9,003 nt of DNA from JBIOYL01 sp044870185 (GTDB lineage: Bacteria; Actinomycetota; CALGFH01): the NCBI GenBank assembly GCA_044870185.1, contig JBIOYL010000103.1, forward strand, positions 1 through 9,003. Reading direction: 5' to 3'. The position numbers were made by a program, and so were the translations under genes. Shown piece after piece: positions 5,990 to 9,003 of the stretch. Numbering within the stretch: the stretch's first letter is position 1; each line of letters begins with the position of its first letter. Under the pieces are notes generated by a model. That model had not been told where the DNA came from. It did not search any database and was given only the letters and a program-made list of their open reading frames with translations.

Positions 5990-6565
5990 ATGAGCGGCGA
6001 CGTGCCAGACCCGCGCCTGCACCGCGTCTTCCTGGACCTCGAGGCCGAGTTCGAGGCCGAGCTGCGGGCCGAGGCGGAGCAGGAGGCGGTGCAGGCCGTC
6101 CGGGCCGAGGCGGCCGAGATCCCCCTGTGGGAGCAGCTTGCCCGCCGGGCCGGCTTCGCGGTGGTGGTGCGGGTCGGCGCGGCCGTCTGCCACGGCAGCC
6201 TGCTCGCCGGCTACCAGGACTTCTTTGCCGTCCAGACAGCCGACGGCGCGACCCACCTGGTCCGCCACGCCGCGGCGACGGTCGCGATCCCGACCGGGCA
6301 GCCGGGCCGGCTGCAGCCGGCCCCGACCGCCCGAGTGTTCGGCTTCGCGCTCGCGCTGCGCGAGCTCGCCCGGCGCCGCGAGCCGGTCCTCGTCCGGCTC
6401 GTCGACGGCAGCCTGGTCGGCGGGACGGTGGAGGTCGTCGGCAGCGACTACCTGGAGCTCGCCGAGCACGACCCGGGCGAGGCGCGCCGCGAGCGCGCGG
6501 TACGCAGCCGCCGGTTCTGCCCGTTCACGGCGGTCGCGATGGTCAGCCTGCTCCCCGATCGCTGA
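5990..6565 (+). CDS. Hypothetical protein with two small beta-barrel-like repeats
   Basis: A 191-residue protein I do not recognise by name. Residues 12-50 form a charged amphipathic helix rich in Glu/Ala (FLDLEAEFEAELRAEAEQEA). Two similar segments follow, VVVRVGAAVCHGSLLAGYQDFFAV (about 58-81) and VLVRLVDGSLVGGTVEVVGSDYLEL (about 133-157). Each has the pattern hydrophobic strand, short turn, G-x-(L/V) strand, then (F/Y)-hydrophobic strand, as in small SH3- or Sm-like barrels found in many uncharacterised actinobacterial proteins. There is no signal peptide or membrane helix. The ATG at 5990 is the first with normal composition behind it. No Shine-Dalgarno is evident, and GATAAG at 5974-5979 is spaced as a -10 for a nearly leaderless transcript. 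It diverges from the pilin gene 278 bases away; any link to pili is speculative. Confidence 0.75.
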   Translation: MSGDVPDPRLHRVFLDLEAEFEAELRAEAEQEAVQAVRAEAAEIPLWEQLARRAGFAVVVRVGAAVCHGSLLAGYQDFFAVQTADGATHLVRHAAATVAIPTGQPGRLQPAPTARVFGFALALRELARRREPVLVRLVDGSLVGGTVEVVGSDYLELAEHDPGEARRERAVRSRRFCPFTAVAMVSLLPDR

Positions 6566-6600
6566 GCCGGCCGGCGACCGCTCGCTCAGCCGGTCGGCTC
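6564..6600. terminator. Bidirectional terminator-like hairpin between convergent genes
   Basis: GAGCCGGCCGGC (6564-6575) pairs with GCCGGTCGGCTC (6589-6600), a 12-base stem with one G-U and a 13-base loop. The arms take in bases of both stop codons (TGA at 6563-6565 and, just inside the loop, TCA at 6586-6588). There is no T-run, as is common in high-GC actinobacteria. Confidence 0.7.
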
Positions 6601-6999
6601 CGCCCGGTCGCCGGGGCGCAGGTTCAGCAGGCGGACCTCGCCGCGGGCGACCAGCCGGCCGCGCTCGTCGGTGATGTCGACCTGCCAGAGCTGGGTCGTG
6701 CGGCCACGGCTGAGCGGGGTGGCCTCGACCCGCAGCTCGCCCTGGCGGACGGCGCGCAGGAACTGGGTGGAGTTGCCGATCCCCACGGCCCGGCCGGCGT
6801 CGCCCAGCCACGCGGCGGCCCCCCAGCTCGCCGTCGTCTCCACGGCGGTCGCATACACGCCGCCGTGCACGATCCCGTACGGCTGGTGATGCGACGGGGT
6901 GACGGACAGGACGGCGACCACCCGGTCGGGCCCGGCCTCCTTGAGGCGCAGTCCGATCAGCTCGTCGAACGGGCTCCGGGAATCCTGGGCGTCGGTCAT
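6586..6999 (-). CDS. PaaI/MenI-type hotdog-fold acyl-CoA thioesterase
   Basis: A 137-residue single hotdog-domain protein, the usual length for PaaI-family thioesterases, which hydrolyse acyl- or aroyl-CoA esters in the cytoplasm. The core motif YGIVHGGVYATAVETTASWG (about 41-60) carries the HGG turn at 45-47 and Glu54 on the following helix. Glu rather than Asp at that position is characteristic of the MenI/YdiI/EntH-like branch. The strands near RVEATPLSRGRTTQLWQVDI (about 90-109) complete the fold. The ATG at 6999 has GCAGGAGA at good spacing, so the longer upstream frame to 7128 is rejected. It is divergent from the TSUP gene. The substrate cannot be told from the sequence; neighbours give no clue to a menaquinone or phenylacetate pathway. 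Confidence 0.88.
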   Translation of the reverse strand: MTDAQDSRSPFDELIGLRLKEAGPDRVVAVLSVTPSHHQPYGIVHGGVYATAVETTASWGAAAWLGDAGRAVGIGNSTQFLRAVRQGELRVEATPLSRGRTTQLWQVDITDERGRLVARGEVRLLNLRPGDRAEPTG

Positions 7000-7144
7000 G
7001 TGGGTCTCCTGCCGCGGGCCGGGGGTGCTGTCGCCTTCATTTGTTGCACGGTTGCTGCGGTTCCGCCCAGGGCGGCACCACCTGCCTGCAAGCAGCGCCC
7101 CGGCCCGGCCGGCCAGGCGGCCCGACACCGCAGGTGCTCGCGGC

Positions 7145-7158
7145 GCAGCCCGGGCTGC
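7145..7158. repeat. Perfect 14-base palindrome in the divergent promoter region
   Basis: GCAGCCCGGGCTGC reads the same on both strands. It lies in the 218-base gap between the divergent thioesterase and TSUP genes, so it could be an operator. In DNA this GC-rich, chance palindromes are common. Confidence 0.2.
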
Positions 7159-7217
7159 TTCGGCCGCCCAGGTGGTGTGGTGCGCCGTGGGTTCAGGGGG
7201 ACGAGTAAGGTACGGTC

Positions 7218-8000
7218 GTGGTCCACCTTCAGCCCGCCCAGTTCGCGTTCCTGGCAGGCGCCGCCCTGATCGCCGGGGCGGTCAACGCCGTGGCGGGCGG
7301 CGGCTCGCTGATCTCGTTCCCGGCCCTGCTGGCCGTCGGCTACCCCGGCATCACCGCCAACATCACCAACTCGGTCGCCCTGTTCCCGGGGTATCTGGGC
7401 GGCGTGCTCGGCTACCGGCGGGAGCTGGAAGGGCAGGCGCCACGCGTGCGCGCCCTGGGGCTGACCAGCGCCGCCGGCGCGCTCCTCGGCGCCTTCCTGC
7501 TCGTTGTCAGCTCGGCGGCGGTGTTCGAGCGCATCGTGCCGTTCCTGATCCTGCTCGCCTGCGCCCTGCTCGCCGTGCAGGCACCCCTGTCCCGCCTGGT
7601 GAAGGGCCGCACCGAGGCTCCCAGCGACGACCCGGTGAAGGAGCACCGCCCGCCGGCCCTGTATGGCGCCCAGTTCCTTGCCGCCGCCTACGGCGCCTAC
7701 TTCGGTGCCGGCGTCGGCATCATGATGCTCGCAATTCTCGGGATCTTCCTCCATGACCGTCTGCAGCGGCTCAACGCCCTCAAGGGGTTCATGTCGCTGC
7801 TGATCACCGCCGTCGCCGTCGTCTATTTCGTCGTCTTCGCCCAGGTCGCCTGGCTGGCGGTGCCCGTCATGGCGGTCGCCAGCCTGGTCGGTGGGCAGCT
7901 CGGCGTCGTGCTGGCCCGCCGCCTCCACGACCAGGTGCTGCGCTGGCTGGTGATCGCCTTCGGGGTCGCCGTCGCCATGCGCCTGCTGCTGAGGAGCTGA
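7218..8000 (+). CDS. TSUP (TauE/SafE) family membrane transporter
   Basis: A 260-residue polytopic membrane protein of the TSUP family, whose members move sulfite, sulfonates, sulfoacetate or other small organic anions across the cytoplasmic membrane. The first half shows the signature AGAVNAVAGGGSLISFPALL at about 19-38 and TNSVALFPGYLGG at about 50-62. The second half repeats the architecture with YGAYFGAGVGIMMLAILGI at about 158-176 and NALKGFMSLL at about 186-195. About eight hydrophobic helices are visible, with a hydrophilic loop at about 124-148. The GTG at 7218 is used, with a modest AAGG seven bases upstream. It stands alone: the thioesterase diverges and the next gene converges. The substrate is unknown. 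Confidence 0.92.
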   Translation: MVHLQPAQFAFLAGAALIAGAVNAVAGGGSLISFPALLAVGYPGITANITNSVALFPGYLGGVLGYRRELEGQAPRVRALGLTSAAGALLGAFLLVVSSAAVFERIVPFLILLACALLAVQAPLSRLVKGRTEAPSDDPVKEHRPPALYGAQFLAAAYGAYFGAGVGIMMLAILGIFLHDRLQRLNALKGFMSLLITAVAVVYFVVFAQVAWLAVPVMAVASLVGGQLGVVLARRLHDQVLRWLVIAFGVAVAMRLLLRS

Positions 8001-8106
8001 CCGGGCCGACAGGGGACCAGCGGGGCGGGCACGTGAGCGACGCCGTACGCGGGCCGACGGAAGGCCGGCCCGCGTCGGCGGCCAGCGGTGCGCCCGCCCC
8101 GGTCAG
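7997..8106. terminator. Nested inverted repeats between convergent genes
   Basis: The strongest element is a perfect 10-base stem, ACGCGGGCCG (8047-8056) with CGGCCCGCGT (8066-8075), loop nine bases. Outside it GGGGCGGGC (8022-8030) pairs with GCCCGCCCC (8092-8100), and CTGACCGGG (7997-8005) pairs with CCCGGTCAG (8098-8106). The outermost arms contain the TSUP stop and the stop of the facing small gene. It probably works as a bidirectional terminator; no T-run is seen. Confidence 0.65.
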
Positions 8107-8309
8107 GAGACCCTGGCCGGGCGTACGACACTCAGGCGTGAGCTGCGGAAGATGCGGCGCCGGCCGCTCACGGTGTGGGTGACGTCGTAGGACGGGTCGT
8201 CAGGGGTGGAACCGGCGACCCGACCCGTCACGGTCCAGGTGCCACGCTCGCCGCTGCCCGGGTCGCGCACCTTGACCTGCGCTCCCTTGTCGATCGTCTG
8301 AACCTCCAT
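8103..8309 (-). CDS. Hypothetical small protein, 68 residues
   Basis: A 68-residue basic protein of unknown function. The ATG at 8309 has AGGAGG about ten bases upstream and a second GAGG closer, both convincing for translation. The sequence alternates short strand-like segments and turns (GAQVKVRDPGSG, GTWTVTGRV, PSYDVTHTVSGRRRIFRSS), suggesting a single small beta barrel of KOW or Tudor-like size. There is no membrane segment and no cysteine. It lies downstream of and in the same direction as the SOS-box gene, separated by 136 bases that hold no recognisable gene or clear promoter, so read-through from that promoter is possible. Confidence 0.7.
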   Translation of the reverse strand: MEVQTIDKGAQVKVRDPGSGERGTWTVTGRVAGSTPDDPSYDVTHTVSGRRRIFRSSRLSVVRPARVS

Positions 8310-8444
8310 GACCTCAAGACCTCCTGGCTCCTCATGTGCGTGCTTGGCTTGACCCGCGCGTCCAGCGTGGAGTTACCCGGTCCCGCCGGCCGCCTCGCGG
8401 CACGCCGTCCGCGGGTGACGTCGCGCGGGCGCCGGAAGGCGTGG

Positions 8445-8717
8445 TCAGAGGGCATACGCCCGCTCCGTCTCACCGAGGACCACGACCGTCGCCACCGACT
8501 CGCCCGCGGGTTCCAGGGCGATGACGGCGCCGACCGTGACCGCCGGGTAGCTCTCGGCCTCGCACGCATACCCGAGGCCCGCCTCGACCGGGGTGTCGGG
8601 CGGGAAGCGCTGGAGCACCCGCACGAGCTGGCCGACGGTGGAGATGGCCGCCGGGCCGTGGTCGTCGGACGCCACCGGCGGCTCCGGGAGCACGGCGAGG
8701 ACGCCAACCTCGACCAC
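8445..8717 (-). CDS. Hypothetical small protein under an SOS-type promoter
   Basis: A 90-residue protein of unknown function. Two GTG codons could start it, at 8723 and 8717. The Shine-Dalgarno GGGAGG ends one base before the first but seven bases before the second, so 8717 is preferred. The N-terminal strand VEVGVLAVLP is followed by a helix and the segment STVGQLVRVLQRFPPDTPVE at about 27-46, a pattern (L-x-x-L-x-x-hydrophobic-P-x-D-x-P-V) seen in short actinobacterial and phage proteins of unknown role. The rest is strand-like. It has no membrane helix. Its promoter carries a perfect LexA-type site, so it is probably DNA-damage inducible. Confidence 0.7.
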   Translation of the reverse strand: MVEVGVLAVLPEPPVASDDHGPAAISTVGQLVRVLQRFPPDTPVEAGLGYACEAESYPAVTVGAVIALEPAGESVATVVVLGETERAYAL

Positions 8718-8736
8718 GGGCACACCTCCCGGCGAC

Positions 8737-8752
8737 TCGAACTTGTGTTCGA
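8737..8752. promoter_or_regulatory. Perfect SOS (LexA) box
   Basis: TCGAACTTGTGTTCGA is an exact match to the actinobacterial LexA operator form TCGAAC-N4-GTTCGA. It starts within the -10 hexamer region of the promoter for the 8445-8717 gene and ends 19 bases before its start codon, where repressor would block transcription. It is the only such site seen in the window. Confidence 0.85.
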
Positions 8753-8780
8753 TTCTACCGCAACCAGCCGGTCAGGTCGA
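8752..8780 (-). promoter_or_regulatory. Sigma-70-type promoter of the SOS-box gene
   Basis: On the minus strand the -35 hexamer TCGACC (8780-8775, four of six matches to TTGACA) is followed after exactly 17 bases by the -10 hexamer TAGAAT (8757-8752, five of six matches to TATAAT). The -10 touches the LexA box, so start-site occlusion is expected. Confidence 0.6.
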
Positions 8781-8825
8781 GTCGGGGCCTGGGGACTGTG
8801 AAAGATCCAGGGCCGGCCCGGCCGG

Positions 8826-9003
8826 TCAGCCCTCGGCGGCGAGATGCTCGGCGCCCTTGTCCAGGCGCTCGGCGCCCGTGTCCAGATGCTCGGCGCCCTT
8901 GTCGGCCTGCTCCCCCAGGGGCTCCTCATCGACGACCAGAGGGAGCCGGAACTCGAACCGGGCGCCATGGCCATCCGTGGAGGGCTGGCCGACGACCAGC
9001 TCG
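8826..9003 (-). CDS. C-terminus of a probable sensor histidine kinase, 5' end beyond window
   Basis: The last 58 codons of a gene that begins right of the window. The visible N-terminal part, ELVVGQPSTDGHGARFEFRL followed by P-L, matches the end of a histidine kinase HATPase domain: strand, glycine turn G-x-GA, then the F-x-F-x-LP strand. An acidic connector VVDEEPLGEQ follows. The end is unusual: three heptads (DKGAEHL, DTGAERL, DKGAEHL) then AAEG and the stop. Ala and Leu recur with 3-4 spacing, so a short coiled coil is predicted. The frame lacks a start within the window. The kinase assignment rests on about 25 residues and is tentative; the coding frame itself is well supported by the repeats. 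Confidence 0.6.
   Translation of the reverse strand, partial: ELVVGQPSTDGHGARFEFRLPLVVDEEPLGEQADKGAEHLDTGAERLDKGAEHLAAEG
8847..8909. repeat. Three 21-base tandem repeats in the kinase-like C-terminus
   Basis: Units 8847-8867, 8868-8888 and 8889-8909 all begin CTCGGCGCCC and differ at a few positions. In the minus frame they encode the heptads of a predicted coiled-coil tail, so each copy adds two helical turns. Confidence 0.9.

Noticed and set aside
5795..6811. Minus-strand frame of 338 codons across the 5990 gene and thioesterase end
   Set aside because: It crosses two genes and a terminator and has no recognisable domain.
6127..7269. Plus-strand frame of 380 codons
   Set aside because: It spans the real end of the 5990 gene, the convergent thioesterase gene and the intergenic region; no motif or start signal supports it.
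6996..7928. Minus-strand frame of 310 codons opposite the TSUP gene
   Set aside because: Antisense to a transporter with unmistakable family signatures; its translation is charged low complexity.
8445..8723. GTG at 8723 as the start of the small SOS-box gene
   Set aside because: It leaves only one base between GGGAGG and the start codon; the GTG at 8717 gives a normal seven-base spacing.
8847..8909. Possible CRISPR-like array
   Set aside because: The 21-base repeats are contiguous with no spacers and are in frame within a coding region; the same applies to the repeats at 3604, 4202 and 5391.
8228..8974. Minus-strand frame of 248 codons covering the two small genes and the kinase end
   Set aside because: Ser/Arg/Pro-rich shadow; it ignores the two Shine-Dalgarno-supported small genes and the SOS promoter.

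Overview
The window is uniformly very GC-rich, with dense tail-to-head genes, many GTG starts and ATGA/GTGA stop-start overlaps. The gene families (DUF2637 mobile-element protein, large serine recombinase, actinobacterial-style Tad pilus operon, TCGAAC-N4-GTTCGA SOS box) point to a chromosome of the phylum Actinomycetota. I cannot name a genus.

Left part, 1 to about 1968: the end of an integrated mobile element. It carries the 3' part of a DUF2637 membrane/HTH gene, a small translationally coupled ORF, and, facing them, a 459-residue large serine recombinase (550-1929, minus). The element sits inside a host gene. The minus-strand reading frame from 2639 encodes a CpaF/TadA-type secretion ATPase that is normal up to its Walker A motif (GATQAGKTT) and then departs from the family at about 1968, about 40 bases before the recombinase start codon. 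This is the arrangement expected for a serine-integrase attachment site in the P-loop codons of cpaF. The missing 3' half of cpaF should lie at the other end of the element, left of this window.

Middle, 1968-5711, minus strand: a Tad/Flp pilus operon transcribed right to left. It reads Flp-pilin-like peptide (5517-5711), TadE-like pseudopilin (4947-5501), CpaB/RcpC-like SAF protein (4039-4950), CpaE-like ParA-family protein (2636-4042), then the interrupted cpaF. The last three junctions are 4-base stop-start overlaps, so the operon is translationally coupled, and the recombinase lies in the same direction directly downstream of the break. With the ATPase cut in two, pilus assembly should be off unless the element excises.

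Right part, 5990-9003: ordinary chromosomal genes. A two-domain small beta-barrel-like protein (5990-6565, plus) converges on a PaaI/MenI-type hotdog thioesterase (6586-6999, minus). The latter diverges from a TSUP-family transporter (7218-8000, plus), which converges on a 68-residue small protein (8103-8309, minus). Next is a 90-residue small protein (8445-8717, minus) whose promoter contains a perfect SOS box. At the edge lies the C-terminus of a probable sensor histidine kinase (8826-9003, minus) with a heptad-repeat tail. Both convergent gene pairs are separated by GC-rich inverted repeats whose arms include the stop codons.

Short in-frame tandem duplications (9, 18 or 21 bases) occur in four proteins (CpaE, CpaB, TadE, kinase tail).
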